64,000 bases of DNA, taken from the NCBI GenBank assembly GCA_016214955.1, contig JACRMN010000024.1, positions 124,001 through 188,000 of the forward strand, written 5' to 3'. This document shows positions 25,986 to 37,108 of the stretch, in pieces (the stretch's first letter is position 1; the number at the start of each line of letters is the position of its first letter). The notes under the pieces are model-generated. The model was not told the DNA's origin. It was given only the letters and a program-made list of their open reading frames with translations, and made no database searches. Both the position numbers and the translations under genes were made by a program. Origin of the DNA: Deltaproteobacteria bacterium (GTDB lineage Bacteria > Myxococcota > Myxococcia > Myxococcales > Anaeromyxobacteraceae).

Positions 25986-27542
25986 CTACTCCCACTCGAT
26001 GGTGGCCGGGGGCTTGGAGGAGACGTCGTAGACCACGCGGTTGATGCCGCGCACCTCGTTGATGATGCGCGACGAGATGCGCGCCAGCAGGTCGTACGGC
26101 AGCCGGGCCCAGTCGCCGGTCATGCCGTCGGTGGACTCCACGGCCCGGATGGCGCAGGTGGACTCGTAGGTGCGCTCGTCGCCCATGACCCCCACCGAGC
26201 GGACCGGCAGCAGCACCGCGAAGGACTGCCACAGCTTCTCGTAGAGGCCCGCCTTGCGGACCTCCTCCTGGACCACCAGGTCGGCCCGGCGCAGAACCGC
26301 CAGGCGCTCCTCGGTGACCTCGCCCAGGACCCGGATGGCCAGGCCGGGCCCGGGGAAGGGCTGGCGCTGGATGCTCTCCCGGGGCAGCCCCAGCTCCGCG
26401 CCCAGGCGCCGCACCTCGTCCTTGAAGAGCTCGCGCAGCGGCTCCACCAGGGCCAGCTTCATCACCTCGGGCAGCCCGCCGACGTTGTGGTGGCTCTTGA
26501 TGGTGGCCGACGGGCCCTTGAAGGAGACCGACTCGATGACGTCGGGGTAGAGGGTGCCCTGCACCAGGAACTGGGCCCGCTCGCCCTGCCCGGCCAGGCG
26601 CTCGACCTCCTCCTCGAAGACGGCGATGAACTCCCGGCCGATGATCTTGCGCTTCTTCTCGGGGTCGGTGACGCCGGCCAGCTTGCCGAGAAAGCGCTCC
26701 CGGGCGTCGACGGTGACGAGCGGCAGGTGGAACATCCGCCCGAAGACCTCCTCCACCTGCTCCCGCTCGCCGGCCCGCAGCACGCCGTTGTCCACGAAGA
26801 TGCAGCGCAGCCTGTCGCCGATGGCCCGGTGGACGAGCACCGCCGCCACCGCCGAGTCCACCCCGCCGGAGAGGGCGCAGATGGCGTGGCCGTCCTTCAC
26901 CTGGGCCCGGATCTGCTCCACCGCCGTCTCCACGTACCCCTTCATGGACCAGGAGCCGGAGCAGCCGCAGATGCCCATGGCGAAGTTGCGGAGCAGCTCG
27001 GCGCCGCGGGGCGTGTGCACCACCTCGGGGTGGAACTGCACCGCCCAGATGCGGCGGCCGCGGTGCTCCACCGCCGCGAAGGGGGCGTTGGAGGTCGAGG
27101 CGATGGGCTCGAAGCCGGGCGGGATGGCCTCCACCCGGTCGCCGTGGCTCATCCAGACGTCGAGCTTCCGGGGCAGGTCGGCGAAGAGCGGCGAGCCGCC
27201 GCGCACGTCGACGGTGGCAGGGCCGAACTCGCGGTGGGCCGAGTTGTCCACTCGCCCGCCCTGCTCGTGGGCCAGGAGCTGGAGGCCGTAGCAGATGCCC
27301 AGCACCGGCACCCCGGCTTCCCAGACGAGCGGGTCGGGGCGCGGGCTGCCGGCGGCCAGCACCGAGGCCGGGCCGCCGGAGAGCACGATGCCCCGGGGCT
27401 GGAAGGCCTTGATCTGGGCGGCCGGGATGGGGCCGGGGTGGATCTCGCAGTAGACGCCCAGCTCGCGCAGCCGCCGCGCGATGAGCTGCGTGTACTGCGA
27501 CCCGAAGTCGAGGATGAGGATCTTCTCGGAATGGATGTCCAC
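25986..27542 (-). CDS. guaA: GMP synthase (glutamine-hydrolysing)
   Basis: 518 residues, normal length. The class I glutamine amidotransferase domain (1-190) shows GICYGLQLL with the nucleophile Cys and the FHPEV His/Glu. The ATP-pyrophosphatase P-loop [12 protein letters not shown] follows near residue 225, and the C-terminal dimerisation domain ends with PPATIEWE. It converts XMP to GMP in the cytoplasm. Starts at GTG 27542, 22 bp after guaB, with which it forms a purine operon. Confidence 0.97.
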   Translation of the reverse strand: MDIHSEKILILDFGSQYTQLIARRLRELGVYCEIHPGPIPAAQIKAFQPRGIVLSGGPASVLAAGSPRPDPLVWEAGVPVLGICYGLQLLAHEQGGRVDNSAHREFGPATVDVRGGSPLFADLPRKLDVWMSHGDRVEAIPPGFEPIASTSNAPFAAVEHRGRRIWAVQFHPEVVHTPRGAELLRNFAMGICGCSGSWSMKGYVETAVEQIRAQVKDGHAICALSGGVDSAVAAVLVHRAIGDRLRCIFVDNGVLRAGEREQVEEVFGRMFHLPLVTVDARERFLGKLAGVTDPEKKRKIIGREFIAVFEEEVERLAGQGERAQFLVQGTLYPDVIESVSFKGPSATIKSHHNVGGLPEVMKLALVEPLRELFKDEVRRLGAELGLPRESIQRQPFPGPGLAIRVLGEVTEERLAVLRRADLVVQEEVRKAGLYEKLWQSFAVLLPVRSVGVMGDERTYESTCAIRAVESTDGMTGDWARLPYDLLARISSRIINEVRGINRVVYDVSSKPPATIEWE

Positions 27543-27564
27543 GCCCTGCCCTCTCCCGCTGCGG

Positions 27565-29065
<1,501 letters not shown>

Positions 29066-29107
29066 GGCGCCCGAGCCCTGCGGGAAAACCGCTGCCAGCA
29101 GCGCTTT

Positions 29108-29779
29108 TCAGGCCCGCGGCGGCGCCGCCGCCCGCTCCTGCCGCCGCTTCCACCAGAAGCGCCCGCCGAGGAGCAGCAGCACCGCCGCCAGGCCCAGCAG
29201 GACGTAGTTGGAGAAGCGGGCCGCCACCCGGGCCGCCTGCTGGATGTCGTCGCCGAACCAGAAGCCCAGGCACACCCAGGCCGGCGCCGAGACCAGCGCC
29301 GCCAGCCCGTCGTAGACCAGGAACTTCCAGTAGGCGAAGCGGCTGTGGCCCACGGTGAAGTAGGTCGGGGCCCGCAGGCCGGGCAGGAAGCGGGCGATCA
29401 TCACCACCACGTTGCCCTGCTGCCGGAGCCGGCGCTCCACCTTCTCCAGCTTGTCGGGCGTGACCATGTGGCGCAGCAGGCGGAACTCGGCCACCCGCCG
29501 CCCCAGCTTGCGCCCGGCCCAGAAGATCACCGAGTCGCCGGCCAGGATGCCGAGGAGCCCGGTCAGCACCATGAGCAGCAGCCCCTCGTCGCGGATCATC
29601 CCCGCGAAGCTGGGCTCCTCCAGCGGGGAGGCCATCCAGGCAAGCACGCCGCCGGTGACGAGGATGATGTCCTCGGGCATGGGCAGCCCGAAGCCGCAGA
29701 GGAGCAGCACGCCGAAGACGAAGACGAAGCCCACCCCCAGGGAGTGGCTTTCGAGGAGCACCACCAGGCGTTCGAGCAT
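29108..29779 (-). CDS. DedA-family membrane protein
   Basis: 223 residues with the DedA core: [22 protein letters not shown], a re-entrant region [15 protein letters not shown], and [15 protein letters not shown]. The family includes lipid scramblases/flippases affecting undecaprenyl-phosphate or phospholipid recycling. The last helix is followed by a basic tail. It lies 24 bp after the cNMP-binding protein gene in a minus-strand directon. Confidence 0.9.
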   Translation of the reverse strand: MLERLVVLLESHSLGVGFVFVFGVLLLCGFGLPMPEDIILVTGGVLAWMASPLEEPSFAGMIRDEGLLLMVLTGLLGILAGDSVIFWAGRKLGRRVAEFRLLRHMVTPDKLEKVERRLRQQGNVVVMIARFLPGLRAPTYFTVGHSRFAYWKFLVYDGLAALVSAPAWVCLGFWFGDDIQQAARVAARFSNYVLLGLAAVLLLLGGRFWWKRRQERAAAPPRA

Positions 29780-29803
29780 CGAGAGGTCCGGGGGGCCGGC
29801 GGC

Positions 29804-30277
29804 TCAGGGCGCCGCGGTGCGGGCCAGGGTCTCGCGCAGGAGGTCGCGGCTCTCGCCCAGGCGGCGGGCCAGCACGGCGGCGATGGCGGTGGCCAGCTTG
29901 AGGCAGGCCTGGGGCTTCTGAGGGGCCAGGGCCAGGAAGTCGCGCTGGCCGATCTCGAGGACCACGGTCTCGGCGGCGGCCACCGCCGACACCAGCCGCA
30001 CCGTGGGGGAGAGCACCGCCAGCTCGCCCAGCACCTCGCCGGCGCCCACCTGCCCGGCCTCGCGCTCGCCCCCCTCGGGCCGCTTCTGGGAGAGCCGGAC
30101 GCCGCCCGAGACCACCACGAAGAGCGACTCGCCCACCATGTTCTCGGCGAAGAGCGGGGCCCCGGCGGGGATGCGCTTCTCCTGCGCGACGCTGGCGAAG
30201 ATCCGCTTGCCGGTGTCGGTGAAGTCGGTGAACAGGGGGGTGGCGCCGAGCGCCTCCATCTTCTCCTCGACGGTCAT
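29804..30277 (-). CDS. Stand-alone cyclic-nucleotide-binding domain protein
   Basis: 157 residues: a single cNMP-binding beta-roll (residues 12-130) with [25 protein letters not shown] and [23 protein letters not shown] as the phosphate-binding cassette region. There is no DNA-binding domain. The canonical Arg that contacts the cyclic phosphate is in TVRLVSA. It probably acts as a sensor or regulatory subunit. ATG overlaps the carbonic-anhydrase stop. Confidence 0.85.
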   Translation of the reverse strand: MTVEEKMEALGATPLFTDFTDTGKRIFASVAQEKRIPAGAPLFAENMVGESLFVVVSGGVRLSQKRPEGGEREAGQVGAGEVLGELAVLSPTVRLVSAVAAAETVVLEIGQRDFLALAPQKPQACLKLATAIAAVLARRLGESRDLLRETLARTAAP

Positions 30278-30804
30278 CGAGCCGACCAGCCCTCGGCGCG
30301 ATAGCGGGCCGCGTAGGAGGCGTAGCTCTGGGCCGACTTGCGGAAGTAGGCGATCTCCTCGGCGGTGAGCTCGCGCTTCACCTTGGCCGGGGAGCCCACC
30401 ACCAGCGTCCCGGGCGGCACCACCATGCCGGGCGGCACCAGGGCGCCGGCGCCCACCATGGCGTCGGGGCCGACGACCGCGCCGTCCATCACGATGGCGC
30501 CGATACCGACGAGGCAGCGGTCCAGGATGGTGCAGCCGTGCAGCACCACCCGGTGACCCACGGTGACGTCGTCGCCCACGCGGGTGGGGTGGGTGCCGCC
30601 GGTGACGTGGATGACGGTCAGGTCCTGGATGTTGGTGCGGGCGCCGATGCGGACGCTGTTGACGTCGCCGCGAACCACGGCGCCGAACCAGATGGACGAG
30701 GACTCGCCCAGCTCCACGTCGCCGACCACCAGCGCGGTCTCGGCCACGAAGGCGCTCTCGGGAATCCGGGGGGCGGTGTTTCCGTGCGGACGGATGATGG
30801 CCAT
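30274..30804 (-). CDS. Gamma-class carbonic anhydrase-like protein
   Basis: 176 residues of left-handed beta-helix hexapeptide repeats. The three zinc-ligand His positions are present in LTVIHV and [10 protein letters not shown]. The C-terminal helix ([20 protein letters not shown]) closes the trimer. Members hydrate CO2 or act as acyltransferase-like YrdA/PaaY proteins; activity is uncertain. ATG 30804 chosen over the much longer open frame because it begins the canonical fold. Confidence 0.88.
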   Translation of the reverse strand: MAIIRPHGNTAPRIPESAFVAETALVVGDVELGESSSIWFGAVVRGDVNSVRIGARTNIQDLTVIHVTGGTHPTRVGDDVTVGHRVVLHGCTILDRCLVGIGAIVMDGAVVGPDAMVGAGALVPPGMVVPPGTLVVGSPAKVKRELTAEEIAYFRKSAQSYASYAARYRAEGWSAR

Positions 30805-30872
30805 GGCGGCTCGGGTGGCGGGACGATAGCCCGCGCTCCTCCGCTGCCGCAAGGACGCGGCCGTGGGACGCG

Positions 30873-32255
30873 CTATCGCAGCTCGCCCGAGAGGCTGCTG
30901 CCGCCGGCGCGGGTGACCCGCACCGGGAGCAGGGCCCCGGCAGGCGCCCGGGCCTCGCTGGCGGCGAAGTGGACCAGGTGGTTGTGCGGGGTGCGGCCGC
31001 GCCGCCAGCCCTCCTCGTCGCCCGGCCCCTCCACCAGCACCTCCACGTCGGAGCCCAGGCGCGAGGCGAGCGCCTCGGCCGAGAGGCGGCGCTGCACCGC
31101 CTGCAGCCGCTCGAGCCGCGCCACCGCGACCTCCCGGGGCACCTCGGCCCACTCCGGCGCCGAGCCCAGGCGGCGCACCGCGCCGGTGTGCGGCCGCGGG
31201 CTGTAGACGAAGGAGAAGGAGTTGTCGAAGCGGGCCCGCGCGAGCAGCCGCACCGAGGCCTCGAAGTCCTCCTCGGTCTCGCCGGGGAAGCCGGCGATGA
31301 AGTCGGTGGTGATGGCGATGCCGGGCCGCGCCGCCAGCAGCCTGTCGAAGCGCTCCAGGTACCCGGCCACGGTGTAGTCGCGCCGCATCCGGGCCAGCAC
31401 CGGGTCGGAGCCCGACTGCACCGGCAGGTGGAAGTGGGGCATCACCTTGGGCTCGTCGCGGAAGGCCTCGACGAGCGCGTCGGAGAGGTCGTGGGGGTGG
31501 CTGGTGGTGAAGCGGATGCGGGCCACGCCCTCGAGGGCCGCCACCCGGCGCAGCAGGGTCGCGAAGTCGCAGCCGCCCCGGTAGGAGTTGACGTTCTGGC
31601 CGATGAGCGTCACCTCGCGCACGCCCACCTCGGCGAGCCGGCGGCACTCCTCCACCACCTCCGCCGCCGGGCGCGAGACCTCGCGGCCGCGGGTGTGGGG
31701 CACGATGCAGAAGGAGCAGACGTTGTCGCAGCCCTTCATGGCGGTGACGAAGGCGGTGGCGCGGCCGCGCGCCGCCTCGGGATCGGCGCGGGGGAAGAGG
31801 TACTCCTCCGAGTCCATCCAGCCGGTCTCGGCGAAGCGCTCGCGGGCGGCGCGCGCCACCATCCCGGGCAGCTCGGCCAGGTGGTCCGGGCCGAAGACGA
31901 AGTCCACGTAGGGGACCCGCTTCAGCAGCCGCTCCTTCTCGGCCTGGGCCACGCAGCCGGCCACGGCGATGACGGTGCCCCGGCGCGCCTTGTGCTCGCG
32001 GTAGCGCCCCAGCGCCGAGAGCAGCTTCTGCTCCGCCTTCTCGCGCACCGCGCAGGTGTTCACCAGGATGAGGTCGGCCTCCTCGGGCAGCGAGACGGGC
32101 GACCAGGCCGCCTGGCCCAGCAGCTCGACCATGCGCTGGCTGTCCGACTCGTTCATCTGGCAGCCGAAGGTGTGGACGAAGACCGTGCGCCGCGGCCCGG
32201 CGTTCGCGGGTGCGGCGGCGGGCGGCTTCGGCCCCAGGCTGACGAGCTCCGGCAT
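30873..32255 (-). CDS. miaB: tRNA-2-methylthio-N6-dimethylallyladenosine synthase
   Basis: 460 residues in the standard order: UPF0004 domain with cluster Cys (TFGCQMN, NTCAVR, AGCVAQ), radical SAM motif CDNVCSFCIVPHTRG, and a C-terminal TRAM domain. It methylthiolates i6A37 in tRNAs reading U-starting codons. The N-terminal 22 residues before RRTVFVHTFGC are an extra Pro/Ala-rich extension; ATG 32255 is the best start. Confidence 0.96.
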   Translation of the reverse strand: MPELVSLGPKPPAAAPANAGPRRTVFVHTFGCQMNESDSQRMVELLGQAAWSPVSLPEEADLILVNTCAVREKAEQKLLSALGRYREHKARRGTVIAVAGCVAQAEKERLLKRVPYVDFVFGPDHLAELPGMVARAARERFAETGWMDSEEYLFPRADPEAARGRATAFVTAMKGCDNVCSFCIVPHTRGREVSRPAAEVVEECRRLAEVGVREVTLIGQNVNSYRGGCDFATLLRRVAALEGVARIRFTTSHPHDLSDALVEAFRDEPKVMPHFHLPVQSGSDPVLARMRRDYTVAGYLERFDRLLAARPGIAITTDFIAGFPGETEEDFEASVRLLARARFDNSFSFVYSPRPHTGAVRRLGSAPEWAEVPREVAVARLERLQAVQRRLSAEALASRLGSDVEVLVEGPGDEEGWRRGRTPHNHLVHFAASEARAPAGALLPVRVTRAGGSSLSGELR

Positions 32256-32299
32256 GCGGCGGGTTCTAGGGCGCGGGAGGGCCCGGGTCAACCGCTCCC

Positions 32300-33715
32300 C
32301 TACCCCCCCTTCCCCTCCCTCGGCACCAGGTGGTCCGCCACGGCCTCCAGGTCGGCGAGCGTCGTCACCGTGGCCACCCGGTCCACCTCGCGGGCGTAGG
32401 CCGGCATCTCCGAGTCTCCGCTCCCCCAGGCCCAGCGCTCCTCGGGGCAGATCCAGATCACGCGCCGCGCCTTGCGCTGCACCTCGCGCAGCACCCAGGC
32501 CTCCGGCGGGAAGTAGTTGGTCCGGCCGTCGCCGATGACGATGACGGTGGTGCGCCGCCCCACTGCCCCCAGGTGCCGCTCGTGGAACAGGCGCAGCGCC
32601 TTGCCGTAGTTGGAGTTGCCCGCCAGGCTCACCACCTTGCCGGCGGTAGCCAGGTCGGCGGCCCGGGCCGGGTCGCGCTCCTCGCGGAAGACCTCGGTCA
32701 CCTCGCCCACCTCGGAGACGAAGACGAAGCTGCGCACGCGCTGGAAGATCTCCTGCAGCGTGTAGAGGAAGAGCAGCATCAGCCGCGAGACGTTGCGCAC
32801 CGAGTCGGACACGTCGCAGAGCACCACCACGTCGGGCCGCTCCCGCTGCTTCTTGCGGAACACCAGCGTGGCCGGCAGGCCGCCCAGCCCCATGTTGCGC
32901 CGCAGGGTGCGCCGAACGTGCAGCGCCCCGCGCCGGCGGGAGCGCTCGCGCCGCTGCAGGCGGGCCTTGAGCCGCTCGGCCAGGCGGCGCACCGCGGTCT
33001 CGACCCGCTCCCTGTCGGCCTGGGAGATGGGCGTGGCCGCCAGCGGCGGCCCGGCGCGGCGGCGCCCGATGGCCCGGGCCCGCGCCTCCAGCTCCACCCA
33101 GCGGCGCGCCGCCTCCTCGATGCGGTCGAGCGCCTCGCCCACCCGCGCCGTCACCAGGGCCAGCCCCCGCGGCGTGAGCCCGGCGGTGCGCAGCGCCTGG
33201 TCCAGGTCGGCCCGGTCGTGCTGCAGGGTGCCGCCGCCGGCCGCCGAGAGCAGCCGCCGGGCGTAGAAGCTCACCTGCGCCGCCATCACCAGCCCCGAGA
33301 AGTCGAGCTCCAGGGCCGCCCGCTGGAAGAGGCGGGCCAGCGTCCCCTGGTCGCCGGCCAGCGCCGCCCGGGCCAGCGGCGAGATCCGGTGCAGCGCCGC
33401 CGAGAGCGCCTCGAGGGCCCTCTCCAGGTCCTCTCCCTCCAGCAGCCGCGAGCGCTCGATCTCGTCGAGCAAGGCCTGGTCCACCGCCTCCAGCGCCCGG
33501 CCCAGCGCCGAGAAGTACAGGTCGAAGAGCTGGTCGAAGACCGGGACGTCGAGGGCGCGCTTCACCAGCGTGGAGCGCAGCGCCGCCCGGAAAGCGCTCC
33601 GCTCCCCCACCCCCACCAGCGCCGCCGCCCGGGCCGCCTCGGTGAGCTCGGCAGCCGAGGCCCGCACCCCGCTCCCGCGGAGCAACCGCACGAACTCGAC
33701 GAGGCGCGCTTCCAT
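32300..33715 (-). CDS. CoxE-like von Willebrand domain protein
   Basis: 471 residues. The N-terminal two-thirds is helical. The C-terminal VWA domain has a degenerate MIDAS (VVLCDVSDSVRNVSRLML) and RTTVIVIGDGRTNYFPPEAW. The CoxE group usually works with an adjacent MoxR AAA+ ATPase as a metal-centre chaperone; no MoxR gene is present in this window. Start ATG 33715. It heads the directon with miaB. Confidence 0.88.
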   Translation of the reverse strand: MEARLVEFVRLLRGSGVRASAAELTEAARAAALVGVGERSAFRAALRSTLVKRALDVPVFDQLFDLYFSALGRALEAVDQALLDEIERSRLLEGEDLERALEALSAALHRISPLARAALAGDQGTLARLFQRAALELDFSGLVMAAQVSFYARRLLSAAGGGTLQHDRADLDQALRTAGLTPRGLALVTARVGEALDRIEEAARRWVELEARARAIGRRRAGPPLAATPISQADRERVETAVRRLAERLKARLQRRERSRRRGALHVRRTLRRNMGLGGLPATLVFRKKQRERPDVVVLCDVSDSVRNVSRLMLLFLYTLQEIFQRVRSFVFVSEVGEVTEVFREERDPARAADLATAGKVVSLAGNSNYGKALRLFHERHLGAVGRRTTVIVIGDGRTNYFPPEAWVLREVQRKARRVIWICPEERWAWGSGDSEMPAYAREVDRVATVTTLADLEAVADHLVPREGKGG

Positions 33716-33740
33716 CCGGGAATTGTAATATGGATGGACC

Positions 33741-35294
33741 TTGCCCCTCGTCACCCTCGATCGCGTCGACGTCCGCCTCTCGGGCGTCGAGGTCCTCTCC
33801 CGGGTCTCGCTGGCGCTCCGGGAGGGCGAGAGCTGGGCCGTCCTCGGGGGCAACGGCGCCGGCAAGTCCACGCTCCTGCGCCTCCTGCGTGGCGACGAGC
33901 AGCCCACCCCGGAGACCCGCGCCGGCCGCCGCTACCGCATCGGCGGGCAGTCCACCGAGAGCCCCATCGGAGCCCGGGAGCGCATCGCGCTGGTATCCCC
34001 GGAGCAGCAGGACACCTACCGGCGGCGCGAGTGGGACATGCCCGCGGAGCAGGCCATCCGCTCCGGCTTCGGCGGCGAGGTCTGGAGCGACGGCGCGCTC
34101 TCGGCCGCGGAGGAGCGGCGGGTGGAGGAGCTGTGCGAGCAGCTGGAGATCGCCCACCTCCGCCCGCGCAGCGTGGTCACCCTCTCCAACGGCGAGCTGC
34201 GGCGGGTGCTGCTGGCCCGGGCCCTGGTCTCGCGCCCGGCGCTCCTGCTCCTCGACGAGCCCTGCGACGGGCTCGACGCCGACTCCCGCGCCGCCTTCCT
34301 GCGGACGCTGTCGCGCCTGGCCCACCGCGGGCCGCCGCTGGTGCTGGCCACCCACCGGTACGAGGAGATCGTCCCCGCCATCGACAGGGTGGCGCTGCTG
34401 CACGCCGGCTCGGTCGTCGCCCAGGGGGAGCGGGAGGAGATGTTCGCGCTGCTCTCCTCGCCCATGTGGAAGGCGGAGGGGGATCCGGCGGCGGTGGAGC
34501 TCCAGGGGAAGCGGACCGCGCCTCGGGCCGCGACCCCGACCTCGACCCCGACCGCGACCGGGATTCCGACCCCGGCCGGGAGGAAGGCGCGCGCCGTGCA
34601 GCGCACGGGCGGGCGCACGGTGGTGGAGCTGCAGGGCGTGGAGGTGCGGCTCGACGGGAACCCGGTGCTGCGCGACGTCGGCTGGACGGTCCGGCGCGGC
34701 GAGCACTGGGCGGTCGTGGGGCCGAACGGCGCCGGCAAGTCCACGCTGCTGCGGCTGGTGGCCGGCGACGAGCAGGCCATGCCGGGCGGCAGGGTGCTGC
34801 GGCTGGGCCTCGAGCCCTCGGCCGGCGTCGACCCGCTGCGGGCCCGCGTGGCCATGGTCTCGCCGGAGCTGCAGGCCCGCTTCCGCGCCGACATCCCCGC
34901 CGAGGAGGTGGTGCTTTCCGGCTTCACCGGCAGCATCGGCATCGACTTCGCGCCCCGACCGCCGCAGCTGCGCGAGGCCCGCCGGGCCATGCAGCGCTTC
35001 GAGGCCGAGGGGCTGTGGGGGCGCGGCTTCCTCACCTGCTCCTACGGCGAGCAGCGGCGGCTCCTCTTCGCGCGCGCCCTGGTGCGCCGGCCCCGGCTGC
35101 TGCTCCTCGACGAGCCGCTCAACGGGCTCGACCCCGGTGCCCGCGGCACCGTGGCCCGGGCGCTGGTGGCCCTGGCTCGCGAGGGCGTGACGCTGCTCAT
35201 GGCCACCCACCACCGGGCCGAGCTCCCGCCGGTGGTGAGCCACGAGCTGGAGCTGCGGGGCGGGCGCGTGGCGTACGCGGGGTCGCCGAGGTAG
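33741..35294 (+). CDS. Twin ATP-binding-cassette ATPase (ModF-like)
   Basis: 517 residues with two ABC domains. Domain 1: Walker A GGNGAGKST, signature-like LSNGELRR, Walker B LLLLDEP. Domain 2: GPNGAGKST, a signature that reads CSYGEQRR, and LLLLDEPLNGLD. No membrane domain is present, and the partner permease is unknown; ModF-type proteins are cytoplasmic. A Thr/Pro linker (about residues 260-285) is encoded by GACCCC/GACCTC-type repeats. TTG 33741 is the best start; the intergenic region has TAATAT at 33726-33731. Confidence 0.85.
   Translation: MPLVTLDRVDVRLSGVEVLSRVSLALREGESWAVLGGNGAGKSTLLRLLRGDEQPTPETRAGRRYRIGGQSTESPIGARERIALVSPEQQDTYRRREWDMPAEQAIRSGFGGEVWSDGALSAAEERRVEELCEQLEIAHLRPRSVVTLSNGELRRVLLARALVSRPALLLLDEPCDGLDADSRAAFLRTLSRLAHRGPPLVLATHRYEEIVPAIDRVALLHAGSVVAQGEREEMFALLSSPMWKAEGDPAAVELQGKRTAPRAATPTSTPTATGIPTPAGRKARAVQRTGGRTVVELQGVEVRLDGNPVLRDVGWTVRRGEHWAVVGPNGAGKSTLLRLVAGDEQAMPGGRVLRLGLEPSAGVDPLRARVAMVSPELQARFRADIPAEEVVLSGFTGSIGIDFAPRPPQLREARRAMQRFEAEGLWGRGFLTCSYGEQRRLLFARALVRRPRLLLLDEPLNGLDPGARGTVARALVALAREGVTLLMATHHRAELPPVVSHELELRGGRVAYAGSPR
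34531..34573. repeat. GACCCC/GACCTC repeat within the ABC linker
   Basis: Short degenerate hexamer repeats (CGACCCCGACCTCGACCC and similar) encode the Thr/Pro linker. The same hexamers on the other strand occur at 47761-47784 and 49310-49430. Confidence 0.6.
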
Positions 35295-35307
35295 GGGAGC
35301 GGCCACC

Positions 35308-36603
35308 CTGGAAACCCTGGTCCTCGCCACCTTCCTCACCCTCTTCGTCCTCGCCCGCGCGGTGGAGTGGGGGCTGCTGCTCCTGGAGGCTCGGCGCGTG
35401 AGCCGGTCCACCGGACCTCCCCCGGCGCTGGCGGGCGCGGTGGACGGGCCCCGCGCGGCCCGCACCCGCGACTACGCCCTGGCCCGCGCCCGCCTTGCGC
35501 TTGCCCACGGCGCCTTCTCCGCCGGCTTCACCCTGGCGCTGCTCCTCTCCGGTGCCCTTCCCCTCCTCGACGGTGCCCTCGGCTCGCTGGGGCTCGCGGG
35601 GGCGCACCGCTTCACCGCCTTCCTGGTGGCGCTGGCGATCCTGGGGAGCGCCGTGGAGCTGCCCTTCGGGCTGCTCTCCACCTTCGGCGTCGAGGCCCGC
35701 TTCGGCTTCAACCGCACCACACCGGCGCTGTGGCTGCGCGATCGCCTCCAGGGGCTGGCCCTCTCGGCGGCCATCGGCCTCCCGCTCCTCTACGCCGCCC
35801 ACGCCTTCTTCGACCGCGCCGGCCCCTCCTGGTGGCTGTGGCTCTTCGGCTTCCTGGTGCTGGTGCAGCTCCTCCTCGCCTGGGCCGTCCCCGCCCTCAT
35901 CGCCCCGCTCTTCAACCGCTACACGCCGCTGCCGGAGGGGCCGCTCCGCACCCGGCTCGAGGCGCTGTGCCGCGACACCGGATTCCGCACCCGCGGCCTC
36001 TTCGTGGTGGACGGCTCGCGCCGCTCCGGCCACTCCAACGCCTACTTCACCGGCCTGTGGCGGCCGCGGATCGTGCTCTACGACACCCTGGTGGCGCAGA
36101 GCCCGCCCGAGGAGCTGGCGGCGGTGCTGGCCCATGAGATCGGCCACTACCTCCGGCGCCACGTGTGGAAGGGGCTGCTGCTGGCCTTCGCCGGCCAGGC
36201 CCTCTCCCTCTGGCTGCTCTCGGGCCTCGCCGCGTGGCCACCCGCCTTCCGGGCCTTCGGCTTCGCCGGGCCCTCCTTCCACGCCGCCCTGGCGCTGGCA
36301 GGACTGGCGGGCGGCGCCTTCACCTTCTGGCTCGGGCCCATCGCCGCCTGGCTCTCCCGGCGCCACGAGCGCGAGGCCGATCGCTTCGCCGCCCGCGAGG
36401 CCGGGCTGGGACCGGCGCTGGGCGCGGCGCTCCTGCGGCTCGCGGCCGAGAACCTGTCGGTGCCGGATCCGCACCCCTGGTACGCCGCCTGGCATCACGG
36501 TCACCCGACGCTGGCCGAGCGGCTGACTGCGCTGGGCGCGCAGGCGCGGCCGTATCCGCGCAGCGGCGCGCCGTGCGACCGGATGCCTCTACCTGGAGCG
36601 TAA
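35308..36603 (+). CDS. M48 (Ste24/CAAX-type) membrane metalloprotease, probable CTG start
   Basis: 431 residues from CTG 35308. The zinc motif HEIGH lies in LAHEIGHYLRRH and the third ligand in RHEREADRFAA. The helices near residues 5-25, 60-80, 90-115, 150-200 and 285-345 fit the Ste24 barrel. A GTG at 35362 would delete most of the first membrane helix. AGGGGAG (35293-35299) stands 8 bases before the CTG, and no ATG, GTG or TTG is in frame upstream before the previous gene. The family cleaves prenylated or misfolded membrane proteins. Confidence 0.85.
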   Translation: METLVLATFLTLFVLARAVEWGLLLLEARRVSRSTGPPPALAGAVDGPRAARTRDYALARARLALAHGAFSAGFTLALLLSGALPLLDGALGSLGLAGAHRFTAFLVALAILGSAVELPFGLLSTFGVEARFGFNRTTPALWLRDRLQGLALSAAIGLPLLYAAHAFFDRAGPSWWLWLFGFLVLVQLLLAWAVPALIAPLFNRYTPLPEGPLRTRLEALCRDTGFRTRGLFVVDGSRRSGHSNAYFTGLWRPRIVLYDTLVAQSPPEELAAVLAHEIGHYLRRHVWKGLLLAFAGQALSLWLLSGLAAWPPAFRAFGFAGPSFHAALALAGLAGGAFTFWLGPIAAWLSRRHEREADRFAAREAGLGPALGAALLRLAAENLSVPDPHPWYAAWHHGHPTLAERLTALGAQARPYPRSGAPCDRMPLPGA

Positions 36604-36719
36604 GCGGGCATTACCACTGACCTCCATGGGACCGCCCCATTCCGGCCCATCTGGCCCCTCGCACGGTGACGGTGCGACATGGCAGGATGCGCACACACAA
36701 CTCGTTCCATTCCAGCGAA

Positions 36720-36741
36720 CCCCGGGAGACATCGCCCGGGG
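36720..36741. promoter_or_regulatory. Inverted repeat CCCCGGG-N8-CCCGGGG before the lipoprotein gene
   Basis: Seven-base arms around 8 bases, ending 21 bases before the start. It may be an operator or leader hairpin; nothing else supports a role. Confidence 0.25.
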
Positions 36742-36762
36742 TCGCCAAGCGTGAGGCCGGTC

Positions 36763-37080
36763 ATGAGACTGTCCATCCTCGCCGCGCTGTTGCTTTCGGC
36801 GTGCGCCACCCAGTCCGCCTCCGTCCGCCCGGCATCGAGCGAGAACACCCCGCGCGGCCTGGCGGTGGCCGGCGCTCCGCCGGGCAGCATGCTGTTCGTC
36901 GACGGCAAGAACACCGGCGTGGCGATGGCCTACGACCCGGCGCCCAAGAACCGCGCGCCGCTGGTGCTCCGCGTGGCCCCCGGCGCCCACGAGGTCGAGA
37001 TCATCGACCCCACCGGCCGCACCCTCCACAAGCAGCGCGTGGTGGCCGAGGCCGACGTCACCACCATCCGCGTGCAGTGA
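36763..37080 (+). CDS. PEGA-domain lipoprotein
   Basis: 105 residues. Lipoprotein signal MRLSILAALLLSAC with the lipid-bearing Cys at about 14, then one PEGA-like beta domain: AGAPPGSMLFVDGKNTGVA, APLVLRVAPGAHEVEIIDPTGR. Such domains are structural and typical of surface lipoproteins. An ATG at 36679 would destroy the signal peptide. Confidence 0.75.
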   Translation: MRLSILAALLLSACATQSASVRPASSENTPRGLAVAGAPPGSMLFVDGKNTGVAMAYDPAPKNRAPLVLRVAPGAHEVEIIDPTGRTLHKQRVVAEADVTTIRVQ

Positions 37081-37108
37081 GCCGCCCGGCGGCCGAGACG
37101 CCGCCCGG

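Noticed and set aside
32256-35465. Upstream extension of the miaB frame to 1530 residues
   Set aside because: The extension is low-complexity and overlaps the CoxE-like and ABC genes; the MiaB domain order starts at ATG 32255.
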